Shown here piece after piece: positions 1-10,200 of a stretch of DNA of 33,552 nucleotides. Position numbers and translations under genes: made by a program. Source of the DNA: Saprospiraceae bacterium (GTDB lineage: Bacteria > Bacteroidota > Bacteroidia > Chitinophagales > Saprospiraceae); assembly GCA_016715105.1 (NCBI GenBank), contig JADKBO010000039.1, forward strand, positions 1 through 33,552, in the 5' to 3' direction. Below the pieces are notes generated by a model that worked only from the letters and a program-made list of their open reading frames with translations, was not told the origin of the DNA and did not search any database. How positions within the stretch are numbered: the stretch's first letter is position 1; every line of letters starts with the position of its first letter.

Positions 1-399
1 AAGTGACACTCTATTATTTTATCCTTATAAATGTATGATTCGTGATTAAAATTTCTCGAAATTGAATTAATCTTATTATGTTCTATTTCAACAACATATT
101 CTTTATTTTTTGGGCAGTAAAGAATTGTTACTTCCTCAAAAACTGAAATATTGTAACAAGAGTCATTATATTCAATTATAGTTAAGTTGGAAGGACCATT
201 TAAAATCTTTTGCTTAATATCTGTTAATACAATTTTATCGGAATACAAATGAATGGCGTATCTAAAATTTTGGAAATCAAACTTTTAAAACAGTTAAATC
301 GAACCTTGATAATATAATGAATTCATTGTTATTAGAAATTGTTACAAAATTTTTATAACCTCCTAATATTTTATTTAAAGTAACTCTAATGTATTCCAT
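1..399 (-). CDS. Candidate immunity protein of the upstream toxin; frameshifted, 3' end cut by window
   Basis: I do not recognise the family. An ATG at 399 lies 4 nt after the toxin gene's stop (TAA at 404-406) and opens a frame beginning MEYIRVTLNKILGGYKNF. It meets a TGA at 277-279 after 40 codons. Dropping one T from the TTT at about 279-281 continues in another frame as DFQNFRYAIHLYSDK and stays open to the window edge, giving at least 132 residues. There is no signal peptide or membrane segment, so a cytoplasmic protein is expected. A small cytoplasmic protein encoded directly after the toxin domain is the usual place for a cognate immunity gene; that role is inferred from position only. 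The frame is too short in either half to stand out as an ORF, which is why it is easily missed. Confidence 0.5.
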
Positions 400-403
400 A
401 ATT

Positions 404-1860
404 TTAAGACGGATTAATAATTTTATTATAGTGATTTTTAGTAATTATATCGATTAATGAATCTACGTCACCAGTAATTATATCATCAACTTCTGAACCA
501 AATAGGACCCTATATTTCGACCAACTTATTGGATCCTTTTTGAATAAATAATCAGTTGCTTTCAAAGCTGCATTTAAATCCTCAGCTGTAGGTATCCATT
601 CTGATGGATTAAAATAAAAAGCAAATTCAGTTAAATTTGAAATTTCATTATTGTGAAAATAATTTGTAAGTTGTTTTGTAAGATTTGTTTTACCTGTTAT
701 AAATAATCCTCTTATGCTTTTTTCCCAGCTTTTACATTCATAATATTTTAATTTATTATCTAATTTGGATACAATATCTGCTGTAAAATTTCTTCCGTCT
801 GTTACAATTTCTTCAAATGCTAGTGGGCTTATGTTTTTCATTTTAATGAAATTCATAACCCAATTGGCACCAACAGCATCTTTAGTTGATGATCCAATTT
901 GATCTACAACTTTAATAGCATTTTTAATCTTTACGAATTTTTTAAAAAAATAAAGATTTTCCAAAACCTCATCAAGAAATGGTTCGCTTCCACCTGCACA
1001 AGTCTTACATTTCAAATGTGATTTTTCAATCCAAGTTTCAATTCTTGATTCAATATTTATAGGAGCACCTACCATTTCCGGATCATTTAAAGCTTTTTTG
1101 TAAGCATTCAAAAAATCAACATCTTTTCTAATTAACTTATGTTTACTTATTTTTTGCCAAGGCTTTAAAAGCCCTAAATCATTCTTAAATATACCAACCA
1201 AATCAATTTTTCCCTCAAAATCTTCTAATAATTTTGCAATTTCATCTCCGCTTAGACCAGCTTTACTCAAATCTGTGAACCAACCTGAATCAAATATTTC
1301 TGTTTCTAGGGCACCATTTCTTTGGATTATCTTTGCAATTTTATCTGCTGCAACATCGTCCGTGATGTCCAAAAGAATTTTAACATTTGATGTGGATATT
1401 GGTCCATGAATAGATTTGAAAAAGGAATAAATTTTAGTTTTCGGTAAAGACAGTCCTGGGAATCCAGCAATATGTACCTCGGCCAAATTTGCATTTCTTA
1501 AAAGATGTTTCAACAAAACCTTTTTCGGAACTTTTGATGCTAGATACTTAAATGCTGGTCCCCCTTTTTGTAAAATTAGTTCGAGGCCAACTGTTTCCAA
1601 CAACGCAATTCCGCAAGCTTGGTTATTAAATATCTCGCCGTTTTCAGCTTTTGTAGCACCTGCATACAAACATTGAATTGCCGATTTGATAGCTATTTCA
1701 CAGCTCTTGCAATCAAGCTCTACAAAGGTTTCTAAACCTGCGATTGCTGATTTACCCAAATCCACATGACTGCTTGCTCCAGACCAAGTGAGTACGTCTT
1801 CTTCGGGTGGAAAATAATAGATAACCGTATTTTGAATAAGTGCGTCTAAATTGAAAGCAA
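404..1860 (-). CDS. C-terminal toxin part of the polymorphic toxin (PD-(D/E)XK nuclease-like), frameshifted from 1846-5190
   Basis: This is the 3' part of a single gene that starts at 5190. The frame has no real start of its own. The first possible start is a GTG at 1765, but the frame is open upstream to about 1860 and encodes protein-like sequence there (IAFNLDALIQNTVIYYFPPE). One missing base near 1855-1862 would join it to the upstream part. Within the last 453 residues, a cysteine-containing pre-toxin segment comes first. From about residue 298 follows a nuclease-like pattern: GANWVMNF, then FTADIV with D330, then YYECKSW with E343 and K345 (ECK at 731-739). D-x(12)-E-x-K followed by a QLTNYF helix resembles the restriction-endonuclease-fold toxins of Bacteroidota polymorphic systems. 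Nuclease activity is inferred from this motif, not shown. Confidence 0.6.
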
Positions 1861-4800
1861 TACCGCGTCTTTTATCTTCTTTGCAGCTATCATTTCCATC
1901 AGTGCCTGCGTAAATATCTCAGGTAGAACGCTTGCAACAAAACTTGCTATCAAAGGAATACCAATCATTTCAGAAACAATCAAAACTAAATCATCAGCAA
2001 ATTGAGACCTGGTTTGATCTTTAAAATCAAAGTGTTCTAACTTTCCTAGTACACATGGATATTGATTGACAAAAGTGCCTAATGGACTTTGCTCGCGTAA
2101 ATAAGGGTGGTTTTTATATTTCTCAAGGCATTTTTCATCTTCGGTAAGATCGTTGTCAATTTGATTCCACTCACAAGTTTTTAATGCCTTTTCAAACAGT
2201 TTTCCTTTAAAATAAACATTTGATGTGTCGTTTTCAATGAATACCAAAAGATTGCCGCCGAAATCTTCAGATAATGGAGGTATAGTAACAAAATTTTTAT
2301 TAGCACCGATCCATTCTACAAATTCATCTTTAAATACAAATATGGTTGAATCTTTGTCATCTTTGTATAATGAGTTCCCCAAATTTGTACCATTAAAAGT
2401 GACAATGGCGGCTAATTTGCCTTGATATTGAGCATCTTCACTCCTTCCGTAAAAAGCCAACGGTTTACCAAAACTCGAAACATTGATTGGCTTACCATTA
2501 AAATTCACAAAAATTTCATTTGCAATAATATCAGCAAACTCATTTGAAATACACTGATAATCCAAATTGCCTGCACTCAACTGACTCCCATCCTTCTCAT
2601 CCTTCCTCCACCCCTTCGGAAACCCGGGTTTCACCATCTGCTTCCACTGCCGATACCACAATTCAGTGCCTCCCGAATAATCCATTAAGTTTTGGGTCTT
2701 CATGGAATCCAGGCCATACATCAACCATGAGTGATCAAAATTGAATATGCCATGTGCCAATTCATGGGCGTAAACTTGGGCACTGGCTGTGCTGGATATA
2801 AAACCAGCAGCGTAACCTTGGGGCATCAGACCTTGGGTACTGGCCTCTAGTTTATCGCTGATAAATAAGTAAAAAGTTTCATCGAGTTGGCCTCTGGTTT
2901 TGAAGTACTCATCGGCCAGTTTTTTCATGTCGGGACTGTAGGCATTGAGGAAATGATTCTCCACATTGATGATGCCATCTTCCTTTTCTACATAATCAAA
3001 ATCATCTTGACCGACCACTTCCACTTTAAAAAGGCCTGGGGCGAATATTTTGTTGATTGTACTTTCTACTCCAGCACTATTGCCACTTACACCATTGACA
3101 TTTACAATTTTGATGGGCACTTTGGTGATGGGCGTGCTGTAAATGTTGAGCTTTCCAGCGACGCCTTTATTGATGACATAGGCGATGATGGCGCTTGGCC
3201 TGCCAGGGCCCATGGCATTGACACGGTATTTGGTGCTCACGCCTTTGGGTGAAAATTGAAGTTCTGCCTTTGTCAATTCATCGACAAATACAATGGTGTC
3301 ACCTTCTTCGAGACCTCCTTCCACAAATACTTCTACCTCATCAAAAGCACCTTCGGCGACACTTTTGTAACTGATGGGCAAATCGAAATACTTTTCATAT
3401 TCTTTATCGAGTGCTGGTTTATAGGCATCAAAGCCGTATCGCTGATTGCCAGAAGCTGCAAATTTGACACGAACCGGACCCAAAGAATCAAATTTTTCAT
3501 ATTCTTCAAAAACTTCAAATCGTTCGCCGCTGAAGACAAATTGATTGAGTCCTTTGCCTTTTATATAAGCGCCATTGACCAAAACCTCTCTCCCATCCAA
3601 ATAAATCAAGGTACCATCTGCGGTCAAGGAAATGATTTTGAAGCTATCTTGATAGGTAAACGTTGGGTAATCTGACAGTTGATCACTGTTGAATTTCAAG
3701 TCTACCACATTGCCAGCTCCAGGATTATATACCGTTCTGATTTCTCCGGCGGTGAGTTCGAAGTCTTCATTGACGGAGATGGCATCAAATTCTACCGCTA
3801 TTTTGATGGTGCTGAGCAGGGGTAATCTGATGAATCCTTTACCCGTAAAAACGCCACCTGAACCAGCTACTTCTTGCACGATGACCTCTGTTCCCGAAGC
3901 AAAAATGGTGTCATTGACCGCCAATCTTTCAAGGGGAACTTCGCTCATTCCCGAAATATCCATTTCCTCGCCACAGTCAGGTAACGTTCTGGCCTTATTT
4001 CTTTTGGGGACCAACACCTTGAGCGCGCCACCAGATGTGAGCCCATTGAGACAAACTTTGTACAATTCGATTTCGTATGTTTCGCCTTGGCGGAGGCCGG
4101 TCATGAGTAGAGTCCGGACGCTTGTTTCTTTGATTTGCCATTCTGTAGCACCAACTTCCCGATACTTGACCTGATAGGCGACCTGTGCGCTACGACCAAC
4201 AGTAGGCGCCAAAGTTGGGTCTTGTTCTTGCCAAAAAAGTACGATGTTTTGTTGGTCATCCAGCTCAGACCTGAAATCCAAAGGGGCAGTGCAAACTCCT
4301 TCAGGATCATCTTCTCCATATGTAAAAGCCAAAACTTCGCTGTTGCCATTGTTTTTGAAAATGACAGATGGCATTCCAAATGGCCCATTCACTCCATCCC
4401 GAATTTGAACTTGGGCCAAATAAGATCGACCTGGCGTAAGCAAACCATTTTGGGAATTGAGAAAGGTTTGGGTCACCTGATTGACGTCCAATGTGATGTA
4501 GGGCATTTGTGAGGAAACTACCTGGTCAGGAGTCAAGCCTTCAAAAGTTTCCCAAATTTTTACATTATAAATGACTGGGAAAACGCCGAAGTGTCTGGGA
4601 GTCCAGGAAATCTGCAGGTTTTGAGGGAAAGTAGGTGTAATAGACCCCGAGGGATTGTTGAGGAAAGGAGGCTCGTATTCTTCGATGTAAATTTCGCGGC
4701 AAGAGGTGTTGCTAACTTGCTGGCCTTTGATTAGTTCGAATGCAGTAACGCAAAAGCTGTAGCTTCCTTCAGGGAGATATCCACCGGTACCCGTCACAAA

Positions 4801-5190
4801 TTCATCACTGATGCCGCTGCTGCCAAATAGGTCAAAATAGGGAGTCAGTGCAGCATTATCGAGCGTGATGTATTGACCAGAAATGAGGTTTGCAATGCCT
4901 CCCAAAAAGTCATCATTGGTTTGGAATTCGATGCCCGGCCCAGAAATCTCCCACTTGAGCCGCACGGCCAAACTGGCTTCGTTGAGGTCATTGAGGCGCA
5001 GACGCAAAGCCATTTTATTGGGCCTGAAAGCTTGGTTGGAAGGATCAGAAAAGGTGCTGAAGACAGGGCTGTAAGGACCTTGTACGTCTAAGATGGCGGT
5101 GACGGGGTAGAGGGCTTGGGCGATCAAGTTTTGACCAGAAATAAACATTCCAATCACCATCAATAATATGATCCTAGCCATTCCCATCAT
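1846..5190 (-). CDS. Polymorphic toxin N-terminal part: signal peptide, fibronectin-III domains, HELAHG metallopeptidase
   Basis: The product is exported: residues 1-25 form a signal peptide ending in LIAQA. Two fibronectin-III-like domains lie at about 185-290 and 300-395, followed by a long beta-rich region. A zincin-like site follows with H809-E-L-A-H813 and a further H820 (HELAHGIFNFDHSW), then NLMDYSGG and a W/Q segment. That series (HELxHGxFxLxH...NLMDY) is what I know from the metallopeptidase module placed before toxin domains in Bacteroidota polymorphic toxins, where it is thought to release the toxin. The frame ends at a TAG at 1846, with the toxin part continuing in the next frame, so the intact protein would be about 1595 aa. 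The start ATG overlaps the stop of the upstream gene by 4 nt (ATGA), so translation is probably coupled. Confidence 0.75.
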   Translation of the reverse strand: MMGMARIILLMVIGMFISGQNLIAQALYPVTAILDVQGPYSPVFSTFSDPSNQAFRPNKMALRLRLNDLNEASLAVRLKWEISGPGIEFQTNDDFLGGIANLISGQYITLDNAALTPYFDLFGSSGISDEFVTGTGGYLPEGSYSFCVTAFELIKGQQVSNTSCREIYIEEYEPPFLNNPSGSITPTFPQNLQISWTPRHFGVFPVIYNVKIWETFEGLTPDQVVSSQMPYITLDVNQVTQTFLNSQNGLLTPGRSYLAQVQIRDGVNGPFGMPSVIFKNNGNSEVLAFTYGEDDPEGVCTAPLDFRSELDDQQNIVLFWQEQDPTLAPTVGRSAQVAYQVKYREVGATEWQIKETSVRTLLMTGLRQGETYEIELYKVCLNGLTSGGALKVLVPKRNKARTLPDCGEEMDISGMSEVPLERLAVNDTIFASGTEVIVQEVAGSGGVFTGKGFIRLPLLSTIKIAVEFDAISVNEDFELTAGEIRTVYNPGAGNVVDLKFNSDQLSDYPTFTYQDSFKIISLTADGTLIYLDGREVLVNGAYIKGKGLNQFVFSGERFEVFEEYEKFDSLGPVRVKFAASGNQRYGFDAYKPALDKEYEKYFDLPISYKSVAEGAFDEVEVFVEGGLEEGDTIVFVDELTKAELQFSPKGVSTKYRVNAMGPGRPSAIIAYVINKGVAGKLNIYSTPITKVPIKIVNVNGVSGNSAGVESTINKIFAPGLFKVEVVGQDDFDYVEKEDGIINVENHFLNAYSPDMKKLADEYFKTRGQLDETFYLFISDKLEASTQGLMPQGYAAGFISSTASAQVYAHELAHGIFNFDHSWLMYGLDSMKTQNLMDYSGGTELWYRQWKQMVKPGFPKGWRKDEKDGSQLSAGNLDYQCISNEFADIIANEIFVNFNGKPINVSSFGKPLAFYGRSEDAQYQGKLAAIVTFNGTNLGNSLYKDDKDSTIFVFKDEFVEWIGANKNFVTIPPLSEDFGGNLLVFIENDTSNVYFKGKLFEKALKTCEWNQIDNDLTEDEKCLEKYKNHPYLREQSPLGTFVNQYPCVLGKLEHFDFKDQTRSQFADDLVLIVSEMIGIPLIASFVASVLPEIFTQALMEMIAAKKIKDAVLLSI

Positions 5191-7265
5191 TTACTGATAG
5201 ATTTTCTCTTACTATAATCTGTTTGACTTCCGTCTTCAAATATTACTTGCAAAAAGTAAAAAACATTTTCATTTTCAGCTGGTAAATCATCTTCTGCAAA
5301 AGTCTGATTTCTGGAAGGATCAACGATTTGATGCAAGCTCGGTGCTCGCTTATCAATCTTTTTGTAAACCCATATTTGGTAAATATTGGGGTCAGCAAAC
5401 TGGGGAACTATTTTCACTTTTTGGCCAGCCAGCTCCAATTTAAAATCATTGGGATCTAAATTGTATTGTTTGGGTAAAACATTGATGGCTAAGGGAGGAC
5501 TCGGTTCTGACTTTAAATTCACGTCATCATAGGCTATCAAAGTATAAGCATAAGTAATTTCTGAAACCAAGTTGGAATCCACGTAAGATGTACCAAATGT
5601 CTGAGGAGTAAAGGATTTAACCAAAGACCAGTTTCCTGCCTTTAAATCGGGAGATCTGAGCAAATCAATTTTGACCACATCTTCACTGGGGCTTGGAATC
5701 CAATACAAAGTGACTTTTCCTGCGTCTGGAATGTGATTGGAAAAAATAGGTGGAAATGGTCTCAAAATATCTGGCATTTTTACAATCAACAATTCAGAAA
5801 AATCAGATAAATTATTCCTCTGATCTGAAGCCAGTATTTTAAAATAAATCTCTTTATAACCAGAGGTCAAGGCAAGAGAATCAATAAAAAATGGAGCAGT
5901 GAGAAAGGTGTCGTGGGCTAAAAACCACTCACTTAACGTGTCAATCGTATAGAAAACCTTGTAACCGTACAAATCCTTTTCCCTATTTCTATCCCAAGTA
6001 ATGCTCACCATATTCGAATCAACAATTTCTGATTTGAGATTGGTAGGTGGGGCTGGTGGAATGGTATCAAAAGACATGACCAATTGTGGTAAAGATGGCA
6101 CCTCCTTGCCTTGGTCATCTAAGGCAACCACTCTGAAGAAATTAGAACTGTTTTTTATTTTTTCTTTAGCAGATCTGATTGATTTAGGCAAATCTGAGGT
6201 CAGTAAATTGTATGGTCCAGCATAGTTTTCGGAACTATAAATCCTCCAAGAAGTTATATATTTTTCAAATTTCGGTAAGACCATCCATTCCAGATCGACT
6301 TCATTGGTTGTCAAGGTTTCATATTTCGTAATCAGTGGTGAAAGGCCAATGCCTTCCCTACCCTGCCCTTTCACAACAAATGGTTTTGTCGACTTTCCAC
6401 CAAAATAATCCAAACCATACAATGAAAAAGTATAAGTAGTATCATTACTGATTAATTCTTGAAAAATAGCAAGTGAATGCAAGTTTTCATTTTTAGCAGT
6501 GTCGAGTAAGTTTACAAATGGTTCTTCAGATAAAGACAACTCACTACCCATACCAATTTGTTCCGTTAAAATATATCCATAAAAAGTAGGTTTTGAAGTT
6601 TTCGTTTCCCAAGAAATGTTAGCTGCTTTGTTTTGCCAATCTACTTTCATTGGTGGACTTGAGGCTTGAACCATGTTGGATCGATCTATGGATTTGGTAA
6701 TAATTGGTTGCGTTGATCCTGGTAAATAGACTTCAATGGTATAAATTTTGTTTTGATCAAATCCTTTGAAAATGGTTCCTAAACCAGCAAACTGGGTCAG
6801 GTCAAAATTCTTATTTAAAGTATATTGCAAAATATCAAAACGTGCAATGTCTCTTTCTACTTGAGTGTATTCTGCAACGGGGAAAGTGTATTCTAAAATT
6901 GGCTGTGGTACTGCTTCAATCCTGATTAAACCAGCTACCATTAAAAAATCTGACTCGGTTTCACTTTCGTGTAATGAAATATAGGAATTATCAACAGGAG
7001 TTTTCACTTCATCTAAAAGCACATTAGTCCCCTGCTTAACCACAAACCGAAGACCATTATTAATCGTGGGCAACCACACATTCGCTGAGCCCGGGTCGAA
7101 TCTAATCAACAAAGAATCACTCTGAATTTTATGATGAATGATTGGCTTTTGGCTGTAGCCTAATTGCATAAAAACAAAAACCATTAAACCAATAATAAGA
7201 GTTCTTAAAGCTTGACATCTCTCATTGAGGAAACAACCATTCTTGAATAATTTTACCGTTTTCAT
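5187..7265 (-). CDS. Secreted fibronectin type III repeat protein
   Basis: The 692-residue product has an unusually long charged N-terminus, then a hydrophobic stretch (LIIGLMVFVFMQLGYSQ) that fits a signal peptide. After an N-terminal domain of about 190 residues it carries about five fibronectin-III-like units, at roughly 200-300, 305-395, 400-495, 500-595 and 600-690. They are recognisable by PP starts, the strand pattern VSITWDRNREKDLYGYKVFY and VTLYWIPSPSEDV, and LTSGYKEIYFKI-like strand C regions. No catalytic motif and no T9SS sorting domain is visible. It follows the 1088-aa gene by 6 nt and overlaps the toxin gene by 4 nt. A role as partner or scaffold of the toxin, which also has fibronectin-III domains, is inference. 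Confidence 0.75.
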   Translation of the reverse strand: MKTVKLFKNGCFLNERCQALRTLIIGLMVFVFMQLGYSQKPIIHHKIQSDSLLIRFDPGSANVWLPTINNGLRFVVKQGTNVLLDEVKTPVDNSYISLHESETESDFLMVAGLIRIEAVPQPILEYTFPVAEYTQVERDIARFDILQYTLNKNFDLTQFAGLGTIFKGFDQNKIYTIEVYLPGSTQPIITKSIDRSNMVQASSPPMKVDWQNKAANISWETKTSKPTFYGYILTEQIGMGSELSLSEEPFVNLLDTAKNENLHSLAIFQELISNDTTYTFSLYGLDYFGGKSTKPFVVKGQGREGIGLSPLITKYETLTTNEVDLEWMVLPKFEKYITSWRIYSSENYAGPYNLLTSDLPKSIRSAKEKIKNSSNFFRVVALDDQGKEVPSLPQLVMSFDTIPPAPPTNLKSEIVDSNMVSITWDRNREKDLYGYKVFYTIDTLSEWFLAHDTFLTAPFFIDSLALTSGYKEIYFKILASDQRNNLSDFSELLIVKMPDILRPFPPIFSNHIPDAGKVTLYWIPSPSEDVVKIDLLRSPDLKAGNWSLVKSFTPQTFGTSYVDSNLVSEITYAYTLIAYDDVNLKSEPSPPLAINVLPKQYNLDPNDFKLELAGQKVKIVPQFADPNIYQIWVYKKIDKRAPSLHQIVDPSRNQTFAEDDLPAENENVFYFLQVIFEDGSQTDYSKRKSISK

Positions 7266-7271
7266 TGCTCT

Positions 7272-10200
7272 TTAGTTAATGATGTTTCCACATTCAGTAC
7301 CCACTTGTCCTTTCACATCTACTTTGATTCCAAGGATAGAAAATTTGACCCTCGCCAAAAAATACCCGGGATTCGGGACATCTTCCATTAACAATAGACC
7401 AGCATTAAAACTTGGTAAATTTTTACATCGCCATAAAATTTTCCATTTACCTCCAAAGAGACAATAAGCATAAAGATTGCCAGTCGCACGCCAACTGTTG
7501 ATGCCCATTGTCGTATTGCTAGGAGTATTACTACACCTTGCGGCATCGCCATATTTCAGTAAACTAAAGTCAAAACCGGCAGAAACTGTGAAGTTTACGT
7601 ATTTACATTCTTCCTTTACCGCAGATGTATTGAAGAAAGCTGACGCTCCAAAGGCAAAACCAGTTCCAGAAACAATTTCCCCTTCATTTTTCCGGGTTTG
7701 TTTTTGACTTACTCCAAAATACGCAGCAGCTTGTGCATTGAGTGGTGGAGGACCTGGAATATCATTCCCCGTAAGGAAATACATATTTGCAGAAACACTG
7801 ATGCCCGAAGAAAAAGTGATATTTGCTGAAACGGGCCGCATAAAGCCATCAGACGTTTTGATAGAATTGTCGCTGTACCCACCAATGTATAAATGCCAAG
7901 TACCATGGTCTGATAAAATATCAACCTGACCAGAACCATTCAAAACATTTTTAACATCGATGGTCACCCCAAAAGCACCATGCATTGTAAAACCCTGTTC
8001 AAAATTAAACTTCAATAAAACGTCTGCTCGAATGGATGCTGCTTGATTGGATTCATTGCCTCTGCTGACGAATTTCCCTTTGCCAGCAATGAACACATTT
8101 TGCAATGCTTTACCACTAAATTCCATTTGTAAGGTCACATTGGCAACAAAAATTTCATTAGAACCAGCTAATCCCAAACTTGCTTTGAATCCAAAGGTTG
8201 TACTTTTATCAACCACATATTTGAAAGTGGGTGGTGTATCTGCCGGTTGGGCCATTAAATCTGTCAATTTCGTTTCATCTTCCATTCTCATGTGATAATA
8301 CATTCCTCCGCCAAAACCATTGACATTCAAAACTCCGGGTATGATTGGAATAGAAACCGATTTGAGTCCTAAGTATCCGCTGAAAAACCAATATTTTATT
8401 TTTGCGTCACCATCTGTTTTAGTCCCCGCCTTGAAACCTGCTTGTACCACCAATTTATAAGAACCGCCATCCTTCATAAATCCACCGTCTAGATTTCCGG
8501 CATAACCATCACCGTATTCTTTATCGCCTGAATAACGCTCCAAGCATCCACTGATGCGACCAGCATTACCAAAATCCATGGTGACACAGATTGCTGAAAT
8601 CTTCACACCGTCATAAACCCAGCGTTGGATGCCATTTTGCTCTTCCATTCTCGCCACAATAGCAAAAGACCCAGAGACTTTACTCCCTCCATCATCAGCT
8701 TCAGTAAATGAAAGTTCCAAATCCAAACCCAGATATATTTTATTGGGTTCTTCGGCCTTTTTAGAAAGGGTGGCAGAATTAACTCCCAATGCATTATTAC
8801 CGTCTTTGCTTCCTTCATCAAAGCGAATAAACCCACCATCTGCCAATCCAAGGTACGGCGCAACGGTGAGGATGGTAATGCCCTCAAATGTTACTTTATC
8901 TGAGGTCAATTTTGCTGTAGCGGTGTCTTTCTCATTTGCTTTTCCTGCGTTGACTCCCATATAACCATGCAATACCGCTTCACCATTGAACTGATCATTT
9001 GCAGCCTGAACCTTTAGATAGGATGCAGGATTTAAGGAAACACTGGTTGTACGCCAAAGTGGAAATTCAAGAGCTGCCGTCGGTGAAACCGTAAAATTAT
9101 AGACATTCAACTCCAGGTTTCCTTTTCCAGCATATTTTAATGGTGTGCTGTCTGATGTAATGGGCATGGCAATTCTGCCATCAAAACTAAAACTGATGGG
9201 TATGTTGCAATAAAGTACAAAACTTAGTTTATCTACAGAAAATTTCCATTTCTGCATTTTACCGCTTTCATAGGCGATGAGATTTCCCATTGAAAAATTG
9301 CCTGTCACTCCGCCATTATCAATATACAAATCATTGGCAGCAGCACTGATTCGCTCTCCTTCATTTCTTTTGAAAGCTTTTGGTAAAATAATTTTTAATT
9401 CTTTGATGAAAATACCTCGCCAAAGGTTTTCTAAATCTTCAGTATCCTGGTCTTCTCCCCCCGATCCAGATTCGCCGTTTTGATCTGATTCAACAATGGC
9501 GCGTTCATCTAGCTGACTATTTGCACTTGGTTCTGATGAAGGAATTTCATTCCCTGCACCACCTGAACCAGATGATGGTGTATATCCCCGTCTTGGGGTA
9601 AAACCCGCTGCATTTCTGGTATCGCTGTGATCAAAAACTGCATGTTCAAGATTGAAGACTACTTTTTCTTTTGCTTTGGTAGGGGTAAAAAATGGCAATG
9701 AAATATCCAAAACAAAATCATCCAAGTCAGCAACATCAATTGCAAAATTGGCCATGACTCGACCACTCGCCATCGCTGTTCCATCAATAGAACAAGGAAT
9801 GACCCAATCCCGAGACAGCTCCAAGGTTGCATCTATCCGCACTGCTCTAAAACCTTCACAATCAAATTCTACGTAACTACCTCTCCCGCTCTGGCCCTTT
9901 CCGGAGTTGAGTGTCAACAAGATGTGTTTTGATTTTTGAAACATGGGGAAACTTTCAAAAAGTATAAATCGATTCACACCTACAAAACCTGCTGAGTTGT
10001 AGCGCAAATCATCAGTTCCAAAAAATAACTTACGTCCATCTTTGAGTTCTACTCCGAAATACGCTTCCAAACTTGCATAACTGGGTAAAAATTTCACGCG
10101 GTTGATGATCAAAACCATTTTGGTGGATGAAGAACCTCCATTTGCTTTCCCTCCCAGATTTATTCCGACAGGTAATTCAATAGGAAGTTCTCCCGACAAC

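Noticed and set aside
1846..1900. Programmed -1 frameshifting between the peptidase and toxin parts
   Set aside because: No slippery heptamer of the X-XXY-YYZ type or following stem is seen, and similar indels occur in several other genes here, so a base-level error or mutation is simpler.
2225..4512. Several plus-strand ORFs of 60-160 codons inside the toxin gene
   Set aside because: They lie antisense to a long coding frame with clear domains, lack family patterns and have no starts with supporting context.
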